Shown here one piece after another: positions 51,188 through 59,396 of a DNA stretch of 64,000 nt. The number at the start of each line of letters is the position of its first letter. The stretch's first letter is position 1. Under the pieces are notes generated by a model. The model ran no database searches and was not told the origin of the DNA. It saw only the letters and a program-made list of their open reading frames with translations. Origin of the DNA: Streptomyces caelestis (GTDB lineage Bacteria; Actinomycetota; Actinomycetes; Streptomycetales; Streptomycetaceae); the NCBI RefSeq assembly GCF_014205255.1, contig NZ_JACHNE010000001.1, positions 5,084,001 to 5,148,000 on the forward strand. The letters are read 5' to 3'. A program made the translations under genes and the position numbers.

Positions 51188-52081
51188 ATGGCGCTCATCG
51201 CTCTCGCCGCCGACAAGGGTTCCCCCGGCGTCACCACCGCGGCCGTCGCCCTCGCGGCGGTCTGGCCGCGGCGCGTCCTGCTCGCCGAGACGGACCCGGC
51301 GGGCGGTGACCTCGTCTACCGCAGTGCCGCCGCGCACGGCGGACCGCTCAACCCCAACACCGGCATGCTGTCCATCGCTGCGACCGCACGCCGCGGCCTG
51401 GTGCCGGACCAGCTCTGGGACCACGTACAGCCGTTGAGCGGGGGACTGGAGGTGCTCGTCGGGCTCGGTATCGCCGAGCAGGCCGCCGGGCTCGCCGGGC
51501 TGTGGCCCACCCTCGGGCACGCCTTCGCCTCCCTCGCCGACTCCCCGAACGCCGCCGCCGACGTCATCGCCGACTGCGGACGCATCAGCGGGGACACCCC
51601 TGCCGTCGAGCTGTTCCCGCACGCCTCGCTCGTGCTGCTGCTCTCCCGTACCGAGCCGGAGGCCATCGCCCGCGTCCGCGACCGCGCCGCCGCCCTGGCC
51701 GGCAAGCTGCACGGCGGCCCGCGCGGCGCCGCGAGCCTCGCCAACCCGGTGATCGGCGTCGTCCTGATCGCCGACACGGGCAACGCCGGCAAGCTCGCCT
51801 CGCAGGTCAACGACATGCTCGTGCACGCCCAGACCGGCGCCCGCGTGGTCGGCACCCTCGCCGACGACCCGGCCGGTGCCGACCAGCTGGCCGGCCGCAG
51901 GCGCGGCCGTCTCGACAAGTCGCTGCTGATCCGCTCGGCCCGCAAGGTCGCCGCCGACCTCTACCAGCAGTACGGCGCCGCCTGGGCCGCCTCCGCCCAG
52001 GCGAACCAGGTTCAGCAGGCCCACCACGTCCAGCACAACCACCCGGGCCAGATGCAGGGCCACGCGGGGGCCGGCACATGA
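51188..52081 (+). CDS. CpaE/MinD-like P-loop protein with a degenerate Walker A
   Basis: The 297-residue protein starts MALIALAADKGSPGVTTAAVALAAVWP, where the deviant Walker A would normally read K-G-G-x-G-K-T; here it is KGSPGVTT, with the second lysine replaced by valine. The following strand reads LLAETDPAGGDLVY, as in MinD/ParA proteins. The C-terminus ends in a glutamine/histidine-rich tail. It probably localises the pilus machine. Weak or absent ATP hydrolysis is suggested by the motif. The stop overlaps the next start as ATGA. Confidence 0.8.
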   Translation: MALIALAADKGSPGVTTAAVALAAVWPRRVLLAETDPAGGDLVYRSAAAHGGPLNPNTGMLSIAATARRGLVPDQLWDHVQPLSGGLEVLVGLGIAEQAAGLAGLWPTLGHAFASLADSPNAAADVIADCGRISGDTPAVELFPHASLVLLLSRTEPEAIARVRDRAAALAGKLHGGPRGAASLANPVIGVVLIADTGNAGKLASQVNDMLVHAQTGARVVGTLADDPAGADQLAGRRRGRLDKSLLIRSARKVAADLYQQYGAAWAASAQANQVQQAHHVQHNHPGQMQGHAGAGT

Positions 52082-53385
52082 CCGCTGTCGACCACCAGTT
52101 GGTCAAGCGGTTCCGCCAGGACGCCGGCGACCGCATCGCCGAGCAGCGCCGACAGGACCAGGTCAACAACGTCACTCCGATGTCCTCGGAGGACGAACGG
52201 CAGTACGCCCGTGCCGTCATAGCCCAGATCCTGGAGGAGTACGCCCGCGCCGAGATCAACGCGGGCCGTACGCCGCTGGACGCCGACACCGAGGAGCAGT
52301 ACGCGGCCGCCGTGCACGCGGCGCTGTTCGGCGTCGGCCGGCTCCAGCCGCTGCTGGACAACCCCGAGGTCGAGAACATCGACATCAACGGGTGCGACCA
52401 GGTGTTCGTCGGCTACGCCGACGGACGCGAGGTGAAGGGCGACCCCGTCGCCGAGACCGACGAGGAGCTCATCGAGCTCATCCAGGTCCTCGGCGCCTAC
52501 TCGGGTCTGTCCTCCCGCCCCTTCGACTCCGCCAACCCCCAGCTCGACCTGCGGCTTCCCGACGGTTCACGTCTGTCGGCCGTGATGGACGTCGCCCGGC
52601 GCCCCGCGCTGTCCATCCGCCGCGCGCGCATGGGCAAGGTGTTCATCTCGGACCTCGTCGGCAACGGCACGCTGACCCCCGAGGTCGCCCACTTCCTGGC
52701 CTGCGCGGTCCGCGCCCGCAAGAACATCATGATCGCCGGCGCCACCAACGCCGGTAAGACGACGCTCCTGCGCGCCCTCGCCAACGAGATCCCGCCGCAC
52801 GAGCGCCTCATCACCGTCGAACGGGCCCTGGAGCTCGGGCTCGACACCTTCCCCGACCTGCACCCCAACGTCGTCGCCTTCGAGGAGCGCCTGCCCAACT
52901 CCGAGGGCCAGGGCGCCATCTCCATGGCGGAACTGGTGCGACGCTCGCTCCGTATGAACCCCTCCCGCGTCATCGTCGGTGAGGTCCTCGGCGACGAGAT
53001 CGTCACCATGCTCAACGCGATGTCGCAGGGCAACGACGGCTCGCTGTCCACGATCCACGCCAACAGCTCCAGCGAGGTCTTCAACCGTATTTCCACCTAC
53101 GCGTTGCAGGCCTCCGAGCGGCTGCCCATCGAGGCCAGCCAGCTGCTGATCGCGGGCGCGGTGAACTTCGTCGTCTTCATCCAGCGGCGCAACGACTTCG
53201 GCAACGGCGGCCGCCTCCAGCGCATGGTCACCTCCGTCCGCGAGGTCAACGGCGTCGACGGACGCGTCCTGTCCAGCGAGGTGTTCGCGGAGGCCCCCGA
53301 CGGCCGGATCGTGCCGCACGCCCCCCTAGCCTGCCTGGAGGAACTGATGGCACACGGCTACCAGCCGTCCGGGACCTGGGGGTGA
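52078..53385 (+). CDS. cpaF: Tad/Flp pilus assembly ATPase CpaF (TadA)
   Basis: The 435-residue secretion ATPase has Walker A GATNAGKT (221-228), an Asp-box-like region with ERALELGLDTFPDLHPNVVAFEERLPNSEG, the Walker B region SRVIVGEVLGDEIVTMLNAMSQGNDGSLSTIHAN and its conserved histidine. The N-terminal domain includes the CpaF block NPEVENIDINGCDQVFVGY. It powers polymerisation of type IVb pilins. The ATG at 52078 overlaps the previous stop, and TadB follows 8 bases later. Confidence 0.96.
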   Translation: MTAVDHQLVKRFRQDAGDRIAEQRRQDQVNNVTPMSSEDERQYARAVIAQILEEYARAEINAGRTPLDADTEEQYAAAVHAALFGVGRLQPLLDNPEVENIDINGCDQVFVGYADGREVKGDPVAETDEELIELIQVLGAYSGLSSRPFDSANPQLDLRLPDGSRLSAVMDVARRPALSIRRARMGKVFISDLVGNGTLTPEVAHFLACAVRARKNIMIAGATNAGKTTLLRALANEIPPHERLITVERALELGLDTFPDLHPNVVAFEERLPNSEGQGAISMAELVRRSLRMNPSRVIVGEVLGDEIVTMLNAMSQGNDGSLSTIHANSSSEVFNRISTYALQASERLPIEASQLLIAGAVNFVVFIQRRNDFGNGGRLQRMVTSVREVNGVDGRVLSSEVFAEAPDGRIVPHAPLACLEELMAHGYQPSGTWG

Positions 53386-53392
53386 GCCGGGG

Positions 53393-54382
53393 ATGAACAC
53401 GACTCTCGCAGTACTCGGCTCGCTCGGCTCCATGGGCGGCCTGTTCTCCACCACCGTCCTGTACTCGATCGGAAGCGGCGTCGCCGTCGGCGGCGGCCTC
53501 GCCCTCCTCCTCATCGCCGTACGCGGACTGCCCGCCAAGCCCGACCACGAGAAGCAGAAGGCCGCCGAGCGGTGGAGCGAACTGATCCGCTTCGCCGGCC
53601 AGCGCGGCTCGCTCGCCGCCATCGTCGGCCTGGTCGTCCTCGTCCTCACCCGCTGGGCCGTCGCGGGCATCGCGGCCGGCGTGCTCGTCTTCTTCTGGGA
53701 CCGCCTGTTCGGCGGCGCCGGCGAGGAGCGCGCCGCCATGCGCCGCGTGGAGGCCCTGGCCTCCTGGACGGAGTCCCTGCGCGACACCATCGCCGGCGCG
53801 GTGGGCCTGGAGCAGGCCATCCCGGCCTCCGCCCGCGCCGCCGCCCCGGTCCTGCGCCCCCACCTCGACGCCCTCGTCGACCGCCTGCGCGCCCGCACCC
53901 CGCTGCCCGAGGCGCTCCAGCACCTAGCCGACGAGATCGACGACGCCTCCGCCGACATCATCGTCGCGGCCCTGATCCTCAACGCCCGCCTGCGCGGACC
54001 CGGTCTGCGCCAGGTACTGGGCGCGCTGGCCAAGTCGGCGCGCGAGGAAGTGGACATGCGGCAGCGGGTGATGGCGCAGCGCTCCTCGACCCGCCGGTCC
54101 GTGCAGATCGTCGTGGCGGTCTCGATCGCCTTCGTCCTCGGCCTGTCGATCTTCAACCGTGACTTCGTGGAGCCGTACGGCACCGCCGTCGGCCAGCTCG
54201 TCCTGGCCTGTGTCTGCGGCCTGTTCGCACTCGGCTTCTGGTGGCTGCGCAAGCTGTCCACCATCGAGACGCCCGAACGCTTCCTGGTCCGGGACGAGGC
54301 AGCCGTCCAGTTCGTGCGTCCCAGGACGCCGTCGCAGCAGTCCCAGCAGCAGCTGCCGCAGGAAGAGGGGGCACGCCGGTGA
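53393..54382 (+). CDS. TadB-like inner membrane platform protein (GspF family)
   Basis: The 329-residue protein has membrane helices near the N-terminus and at the C-terminus, with a cytoplasmic GspF-like domain between them: ALASWTESLRDTIAGAVGLEQAIPA, then LARTPLPEALQHLADEIDDASADIIVAALILN in part. It serves with TadC as the platform on which the CpaF motor acts. It overlaps the next gene by GTGA. Confidence 0.92.
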   Translation: MNTTLAVLGSLGSMGGLFSTTVLYSIGSGVAVGGGLALLLIAVRGLPAKPDHEKQKAAERWSELIRFAGQRGSLAAIVGLVVLVLTRWAVAGIAAGVLVFFWDRLFGGAGEERAAMRRVEALASWTESLRDTIAGAVGLEQAIPASARAAAPVLRPHLDALVDRLRARTPLPEALQHLADEIDDASADIIVAALILNARLRGPGLRQVLGALAKSAREEVDMRQRVMAQRSSTRRSVQIVVAVSIAFVLGLSIFNRDFVEPYGTAVGQLVLACVCGLFALGFWWLRKLSTIETPERFLVRDEAAVQFVRPRTPSQQSQQQLPQEEGARR

Positions 54383-55302
54383 ACCTCACGATGCCGCTCG
54401 TCGTCGGCGCCGTCATCGGCCTGGGCCTCTACGCCCTCGTACGCGCCCTCATGCCCAGCAAGCGCAGCCCGATCTCGCAGGTCGCGCGGATCGACGCGAT
54501 GCGGGCCCGCGGCTCGGCCTACGAGTCAGCCCGCACCGAGCGGGAGAAGGGGCGCTTCGGCGCGCTGCGGGCCGAAGTCGGCCTGCGTGTCTCCGAGTTC
54601 TACCTCCAGCAGGGCTGGGAGCAGCGCTCGCTGCGCGCGGACCTGGCGGTCCTGGACCGCAGCTGGGAGAAGTTCCTGGCGACGAAGGTGCTGCTGGGTG
54701 TGGCGGGCCTGTTCTTCGGCCCGCTCCTGTTCGCCATCGTCTACACGCTCGGCGTCGGCCGGAGCCCGATCATCCCGGTGTGGCTGGCGCTGCTCTTCGC
54801 GGTGATCTTCTTCTTCCTGCCCGACCTGGAGGTACGGCGCGACGCGGCCCAGAAGCGGCGCGACCTCAGGCGAGTGATCGGCGCGTACCTCGACCTGGTG
54901 TCGATGAGCCTGGCCGGCGGACGCGGTCTGCCCGAGGCCCTGATGGCGGCGGCCGAGATCTCCGACGGCTGGGCCAACCAGCGCATCCGCAACGCCCTCT
55001 CCGACGCCCGCATCACCGGCGTCAGCCAGTGGCAGGCGCTCGGACAGCTCGGCGAGGAACTGGGCGTCGAGGAACTCAAGGACCTCTCCGCCTCCCTGGC
55101 CCTGGTCGCGGACGACGGTGCGAAGGTGCGCGAGTCCCTCGCGTCGCGGGCCGAGACCATGCGGCACCGGGAGCTCGCGGAGATCGAGGGCAGCGCGGGT
55201 GAGAAGTCCCAGTCGATGCTCGTGGCGCAGCTGTTGCTGTGCGCAGGGTTCCTGGTGTTCCTGATCTTTCCGGCGGCGATGCGGGTGTTCCAGGTGCAGT
55301 GA
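54379..55302 (+). CDS. TadC-like inner membrane platform protein (GspF family)
   Basis: The 307-residue product has an N-terminal helix, a soluble region, two helices (VLLGVAGLFFGPLLFAIVYTLG and LALLFAVIFFFLPDLEV), a GspF-type domain with YLDLVSMSLAGGRGLPEALMAAAE and a last helix (LLLCAGFLVFLIFPAAMRV). It pairs with the TadB-like protein. The GTG start is fixed by the 4-base overlap. Confidence 0.92.
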   Translation: MNLTMPLVVGAVIGLGLYALVRALMPSKRSPISQVARIDAMRARGSAYESARTEREKGRFGALRAEVGLRVSEFYLQQGWEQRSLRADLAVLDRSWEKFLATKVLLGVAGLFFGPLLFAIVYTLGVGRSPIIPVWLALLFAVIFFFLPDLEVRRDAAQKRRDLRRVIGAYLDLVSMSLAGGRGLPEALMAAAEISDGWANQRIRNALSDARITGVSQWQALGQLGEELGVEELKDLSASLALVADDGAKVRESLASRAETMRHRELAEIEGSAGEKSQSMLVAQLLLCAGFLVFLIFPAAMRVFQVQ

Positions 55303-55370
55303 GCCGTGCAGTGCGCCGACCTTCACAACTCCAGAGCTTCCCGGAACCGATTTCGAAAGGACAAGACGTC

Positions 55371-55622
55371 ATGAACGGACGCAACTTCCACACGGGTATC
55401 CCGGCCGTGGACTTCCTGGTCACCTTCCTCCGGGCCCGCACCGAGCGCGCCCGCTCCGGCGAGCTGGACCGCGGTGCCTCCGCGGTCGAGTGGGTCATCA
55501 TCTCGGCGGTCGTCGTGGCGATCGTCGGTGTCGTGGCCGCCATCATCAACGCCGCGCTGAGCGAGGGCGCCAACAAGGTCGGCGACTGCATCAAGGGCGC
55601 GGACGCGGGCAAGACCTGCTGA
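55371..55622 (+). CDS. Flp-type type IVb pilin
   Basis: The 83-residue precursor has a class III signal: a basic N-terminal part ending R-G, then ASAVEWVIISAVVVAIVGVVAA with the glutamate at position +5 after the glycine, as prepilin peptidases require. The mature peptide of about 45 residues has a short tail with two cysteines (DCIKGADAGKTC). It is the only small pilin in the operon and so is likely the major subunit. A dedicated prepilin peptidase gene is not in the window. Confidence 0.88.
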   Translation: MNGRNFHTGIPAVDFLVTFLRARTERARSGELDRGASAVEWVIISAVVVAIVGVVAAIINAALSEGANKVGDCIKGADAGKTC

Positions 55623-55675
55623 TCGCCGTAGGAACAGTCGCAGGGACAGTCGTACGGACAACGGGGTTCACGGGG

Positions 55676-56134
55676 ATGCTGGCGGACGTGAGCAGACGGA
55701 TACGCCGCAGGGTGCGGGCCGCGCGGAGAGCGGCGGCCGCCCGCGGTGACTCCGGCATGACCGCGATCGAGTTCGTGCTGCTCACTCCCGTACTGTTCTT
55801 CATGATCTTCGCGACCGTGCAGTTCGCCCTGTACTTCTTCGCGGACCACGTCGCCCAGGCGGCGGCCCAGGCGGGAGCGCGCAAGGCGCGTGCCACGGCC
55901 GACGAACGACCGGGCGCGTGGCGGGGCGAGGCCCAGGACGTGGTGGACAGCTACATCAGCCAGCTGGGTCCGCAGCTGGTGCTGGCGCCGGACGTGAAGA
56001 TGCTCCAGCCGGACCAGAACACGGTCGGTGTGGAGATCGAGGCCCGGGTGCCGACGGTGTTCCCGGGGCTGGACCTGACGGTGCACGCGCAGTCGGCCGG
56101 CCCGGTGGAACGGTTCGTACAGGAGGAGAACTGA
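55676..56134 (+). CDS. TadE-family pseudopilin
   Basis: The 152-residue product has a long basic N-terminus and a pilin-like motif GMTAIEFVLLTPVLFFMIFATVQ with glutamate at +5. An extracellular beta-rich domain follows. TadE-like proteins are minor pilins. A GTG at 55688 is an alternative start. The stop overlaps the next ATG (TGATG). Confidence 0.85.
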   Translation: MLADVSRRIRRRVRAARRAAAARGDSGMTAIEFVLLTPVLFFMIFATVQFALYFFADHVAQAAAQAGARKARATADERPGAWRGEAQDVVDSYISQLGPQLVLAPDVKMLQPDQNTVGVEIEARVPTVFPGLDLTVHAQSAGPVERFVQEEN

Positions 56135-56568
56135 TGACTCCGTCTCCTCGTGCGCTGTGGAACGACAGCCGGCGGGCGGACGACCGGGGCCTGTCCACGA
56201 TCGAGGTCGTGATCCTCGCCCCGGTGATGATCCTGTTCATCCTCGTCCTGGTGGCCTTCGGCCAGCTCGTCGACGGCCGCGGAGCGCTCGACGGAGCGGC
56301 CCGGGACGCGGCCCGCGCGGGTTCGATCCAGAAGGACCACGCCACCGCCATGGCCGAGGCCAAGAAGGCCGCCGAGGCGAACCTGGGGGATGTCTGCTCC
56401 GGGCCCGTGTCGGTCGTCCAGACGAGCCAGGGATTCGAGCCCGACACCATCTTCACGGTCGAGGTGAGCTGCCAGGTGCGTGGCCTCGCCACGCTCGGCC
56501 TCGACGTTCCGACGACGCTGTCGGCGAGCTTCAGCTCCCCGCTCGACCCGTTCCGGAGGTCGGCGTGA
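56134..56568 (+). CDS. TadE/TadF-family pseudopilin
   Basis: The 144-residue product has the pilin motif GLSTIEVVILAPVMILFILVLVAF, again with glutamate at +5, and a periplasmic-side domain with two cysteines (GDVCSGP and VSCQVRG). It overlaps both neighbours by a few bases in the operon. Confidence 0.85.
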   Translation: MTPSPRALWNDSRRADDRGLSTIEVVILAPVMILFILVLVAFGQLVDGRGALDGAARDAARAGSIQKDHATAMAEAKKAAEANLGDVCSGPVSVVQTSQGFEPDTIFTVEVSCQVRGLATLGLDVPTTLSASFSSPLDPFRRSA

Positions 56569-57041
56569 GACACCTCCCGCCCTATGGGCGGTCGTGGTGG
56601 GCGGCCCGTCGCGCCCACCTGGGCGACCGTGGCTCCGGCGCCGGCGCGGTCATCATCTTCGCGCTGGTCTTCCTCTCCCTCTCCGCGTTCGTGATCGACG
56701 GCGGCCTGTCCATCTCCAAGCGGGAACGGGCGGCCGACATCGCGGAGCAGGCGGCCCGTTTCGCCGCCCAGGACATCGACCGCGAAGCCCTCTACGAGAA
56801 CCCGGACCTGAACGCCCTGGGGCCGATCAACTACGAGAACTGCAACGCCCGCGTGAAGGCCTTCGCCCGCGAGATGGACATGACGGGCGCGGACATCGCG
56901 GCGACCCACTGTGTGGCGGCGGACGCCCAGCAGGTCCAGGTCGAGGTGCAGCTCACCTACTCCCCGGTCTTCACGGGGATGTTCTACGGCGGCGACGTGG
57001 TCGTCCACGGGCAGGCGGTGGCGGAGAACGAGGTCGGCTGA
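56565..57041 (+). CDS. TadG-like pilus-associated protein
   Basis: The 158-residue product starts at a GTG overlapping the previous stop. An N-terminal helix (GAVIIFALVFLSLSAFVIDGGLSISKRERA) is typical of TadG/Flp-associated proteins (shown here in two parts: VIIFALVFLSLSAF and VIDGGLSISKRERA). Two cysteines follow in ENCNARV and THCVAAD. It lacks the large von Willebrand domain of long TadG proteins. It closes the pilus operon, 71 bases before pair 4. Confidence 0.83.
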   Translation: MRHLPPYGRSWWAARRAHLGDRGSGAGAVIIFALVFLSLSAFVIDGGLSISKRERAADIAEQAARFAAQDIDREALYENPDLNALGPINYENCNARVKAFAREMDMTGADIAATHCVAADAQQVQVEVQLTYSPVFTGMFYGGDVVVHGQAVAENEVG

Positions 57042-57112
57042 TGCCCGCCGCCCCCGTCGCCCGTCCCTCTCGGCTCCGCTGAGCACGATTCCCCCACTGG
57101 AGGTACAACCCC

Positions 57113-57772
57113 ATGCGCACACGCACGACCACGGCGGCCGCGACCGCCCTGACCGCGGCGGTGGCGCTGCTGCTGACGGGCTGTGGTGGCTCGGACTCGT
57201 CGGACACGAAGGACTCGGACAAGATCGCGGGAGCGGAGTCGGGTTCGGGGTCTTCGAAGCCGTCGGCGTCCGCCCCCGGCGACGACATCGAGCGGCCGGA
57301 GATCAAGCTGCCGTCCGACGTGGAGAACGTCTTCGAGGGCGGTACGACCGGGGATCCGACGAAGGACGCCGTGCTGGCGGACAACGAGCGGATGATCAAC
57401 TCGATCGACGAGGCCATCACCGTGGACGCCGACAAGCACCCGGCGCTGAAGTTCTACAGCAAGGACGACGCCCTGCTCGCTGCCGCTACGTACGTCAAGT
57501 CCTTCTACGACTCCGGAAAGACGTGGACCGGCGTCACGCGCTACTACGACCGCGAGGTCACTCTGGACGGCAAGACGTCCGCCACAGTGACGTACTGCGG
57601 TGACGAGACGAAGTCGTACAGCAAGGACCGCGAGACCAAGCAGGTCAAGAAGGCGCCTGGTGAAGCGGACGACTACGTCTCCTACACCGCGCGCATGGAG
57701 AAGAACGCCAAGGGCGTCTGGCAGGCCCTGAAGGTGACTTCCCAGCGAGGAGCGGAGCAGTGCCAGCGGTGA
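57113..57772 (+). CDS. Lipoprotein of lipoprotein/exported pair 4
   Basis: The 219-residue product has lipobox L-T-G-C (LLLTGCGGSD), the shared element SDKIAGAES, a Ser/Pro linker and the mature motifs LPSDVENVFEGGTTGDPTKDAVLAD, YDREVTLDGKTSATVTYCGD and KNAKGVWQALKV, ending EQCQR. It is closest to the pair 2 lipoprotein. It follows the pilus operon by 71 bases in the same direction and may be transcribed with it. Confidence 0.87.
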   Translation: MRTRTTTAAATALTAAVALLLTGCGGSDSSDTKDSDKIAGAESGSGSSKPSASAPGDDIERPEIKLPSDVENVFEGGTTGDPTKDAVLADNERMINSIDEAITVDADKHPALKFYSKDDALLAAATYVKSFYDSGKTWTGVTRYYDREVTLDGKTSATVTYCGDETKSYSKDRETKQVKKAPGEADDYVSYTARMEKNAKGVWQALKVTSQRGAEQCQR

Positions 57773-58812
57773 CCTCCATGCGCAGGCGAGTGCAGATCGC
57801 CACCCTGATCGCCCTGCCGTTGGCCCTCGCGCCGACGGTGGCGCAGGCCGGAAGCAAGACGGACGACGGAGCCAGCCTGGGCGACGCGCAGGGCGGCAGG
57901 AAAGGCCAGAACATCACCGTCCGGACCAAGGTGCGGACGACGGTCAACGGTGCCCCCAGCACTGCCAAGACCGGCTCACTGTCCTCCACCGACAGCAACT
58001 GGACGCCCCCGGCCTGTTGGTACGAGCCGGCGTTCTCGCCCAAGGAAATCGAGGCCACCGTCAAAGCGTGGCGGGACATGGACGGCATCGTGTTCCTCGA
58101 CGGCATCGGGGACTTCATCGGGATGGCGCTGGACCACCGGTACAAGGACGGGCACCCGTACAAGAACTACAACCTGGACAAGCAGGGCGAGGGCATGTTC
58201 TGGGCGGCCGCGGTGAACCCCAACCGCAAGGACGAGCCCGAAGCCATGTCCTGCGACAAGTCGCCCTTCTGGGTCGACGAGGGCGAGCCCCCCAACGAGC
58301 CCCTGGCCGTCTCCCCTCAGGTCCTCGCCGAATACGCCTACGACGAACTCCCCGTCCCCGACACCGAGATCGAGATGGCTCCGACGGGCAAGTCGACCGT
58401 CAACCTGCCCACCTGGATCTGGCTCGACAAGACCAAGTTCAAGAAGCACTCGGTGACGGCGAGCCTCCCCGGCACGGGCCTGTCCGCGACCACCACGGCC
58501 GAACCCGTCTCCCTGCACATCGAGCCGGGGACGGCAGACGCCCAGACGTACCCGGCTTCCGGTGAATGCGCGATCAACGAGGACGGCAGCATCGGCGCAC
58601 CGTACGCGAAGGGCAAGGCCGACCAGACCCCGCCCTGCGGCGTCAGCTACCTGCGCTCGTCCGGCTCCGACGGTCCCTACCCGCTGCGTGCCACGGTCAC
58701 CTGGAAGATCAGTTGGACGAGCACGAACGGCGAGGGCGGCGACCTCCCCGACGGCACATTCGGTACGACCCAGGACGTGACGGTGCAGGAGATCCAGTCG
58801 GTGAACCGCTGA
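57769..58812 (+). CDS. Exported protein of lipoprotein/exported pair 4
   Basis: The GTG at 57769 overlaps the lipoprotein stop (GTGA); the product has 347 residues. A signal peptide (VQIATLIALPLALAPTVAQA) is followed by NWTPPACWYEP, SPFWVDEGEPPNEP, VNLPTWIWLDKTKF, TYPASGECAIN, PPCGVSYLRSSG and the ending TVQEIQSVNR. It aligns with pairs 1 and 2 over its whole length. Two cysteine-containing blocks suggest disulfides. Its location after the Tad operon raises the possibility of a pilus-linked surface role, which is inferred. Confidence 0.82.
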   Translation: MTSMRRRVQIATLIALPLALAPTVAQAGSKTDDGASLGDAQGGRKGQNITVRTKVRTTVNGAPSTAKTGSLSSTDSNWTPPACWYEPAFSPKEIEATVKAWRDMDGIVFLDGIGDFIGMALDHRYKDGHPYKNYNLDKQGEGMFWAAAVNPNRKDEPEAMSCDKSPFWVDEGEPPNEPLAVSPQVLAEYAYDELPVPDTEIEMAPTGKSTVNLPTWIWLDKTKFKKHSVTASLPGTGLSATTTAEPVSLHIEPGTADAQTYPASGECAINEDGSIGAPYAKGKADQTPPCGVSYLRSSGSDGPYPLRATVTWKISWTSTNGEGGDLPDGTFGTTQDVTVQEIQSVNR

Positions 58813-58954
58813 TCCGGAACATTCGACGGATCTGCACACCGTTCACCGTGAGGTCGTGACAAACCAGGGCAGGAATTGAGCACCACTCACTTACCCCGCC
58901 GTGCATTGCACACCGGTACTGCGCAGTGGCGGAACATGTGAAGGTGACGGGCCT

Positions 58955-58996
58955 TTCGGTGACCGAATGGTCACACACATGAATTCGGTCACCGAA
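58955..58996. promoter_or_regulatory. Pair of 13-bp palindromes TTCGGTSACCGAA
   Basis: TTCGGTGACCGAA (58955-58967) and TTCGGTCACCGAA (58984-58996) are each perfect palindromes around one central base and are complementary to each other. Their centres are 29 bases apart. They lie in the 290-base gap before the gene at 59103 and look like a tandem operator. Alternatively they could pair as a long hairpin ending the pair 4 transcript, but no T-run follows. Confidence 0.8.
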
Positions 58997-59102
58997 ATCC
59001 ATCGCACCCGATAACCACAGACTGGCCGACCCTTCACCCGACGTGCTTTGATCGGTCACGCTCGAGCACTTCGAATTATTGAAACGAAGGGAACCGCCTT
59101 CC

Positions 59103-59330
59103 ATGGCCTTCACCCCGCAGATCCAGACCGCCCACATGTCCGACGCCGAGCTGGACACCATCGCCGGCGGCCAGGCGGGCGGCACCGCGGGTGCCGGCGC
59201 CGCAGCCGGTCTCTACGTCGAGACCTCGGCCGTCGGCGTCAACACCGGTGTCGGCGGCGGCGTGGGCCTCGCCGTCTCGCCCGCGGGCATCGCGGCGGAC
59301 CTGCACCTCAACGCCGCGGTCGCTTCCTGA
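59103..59330 (+). CDS. Small peptide with a double-glycine-like leader (RiPP/bacteriocin-like candidate)
   Basis: The 75-residue product begins MAFTPQIQTAHMSDAELDTIAGG, whose end (SDAELDTIAGG) resembles a double-glycine leader of exported peptides. The rest is glycine-, alanine- and valine-rich without cysteine. An AAGGGAA ribosome site precedes the ATG. No maturation enzyme or peptidase-ABC exporter is adjacent, so it may be an orphan precursor or a small structural protein. A terminator follows. Confidence 0.65.
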   Translation: MAFTPQIQTAHMSDAELDTIAGGQAGGTAGAGAAAGLYVETSAVGVNTGVGGGVGLAVSPAGIAADLHLNAAVAS

Positions 59331-59344
59331 CCTCAGGCACGCGA

Positions 59345-59374
59345 AAGGCCCCGGATCTCCGGATCCGGGGCCTT
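59345..59374. terminator. Intrinsic terminator after the small peptide gene
   Basis: AAGGCCCCGGATC and its perfect complement form a 13-bp stem with a 4-base loop, followed by ATCA. It lies between convergent genes and may serve both strands. Confidence 0.9.
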
Positions 59375-59396
59375 ATCACGTCAGTGGGTCGCGGCC

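Noticed and set aside
59103..59330. Lasso peptide or lanthipeptide precursor
   Set aside because: The core has no cysteines and no lasso-type ring residues, and no maturation enzymes are adjacent; only a double-glycine-like leader is supported.
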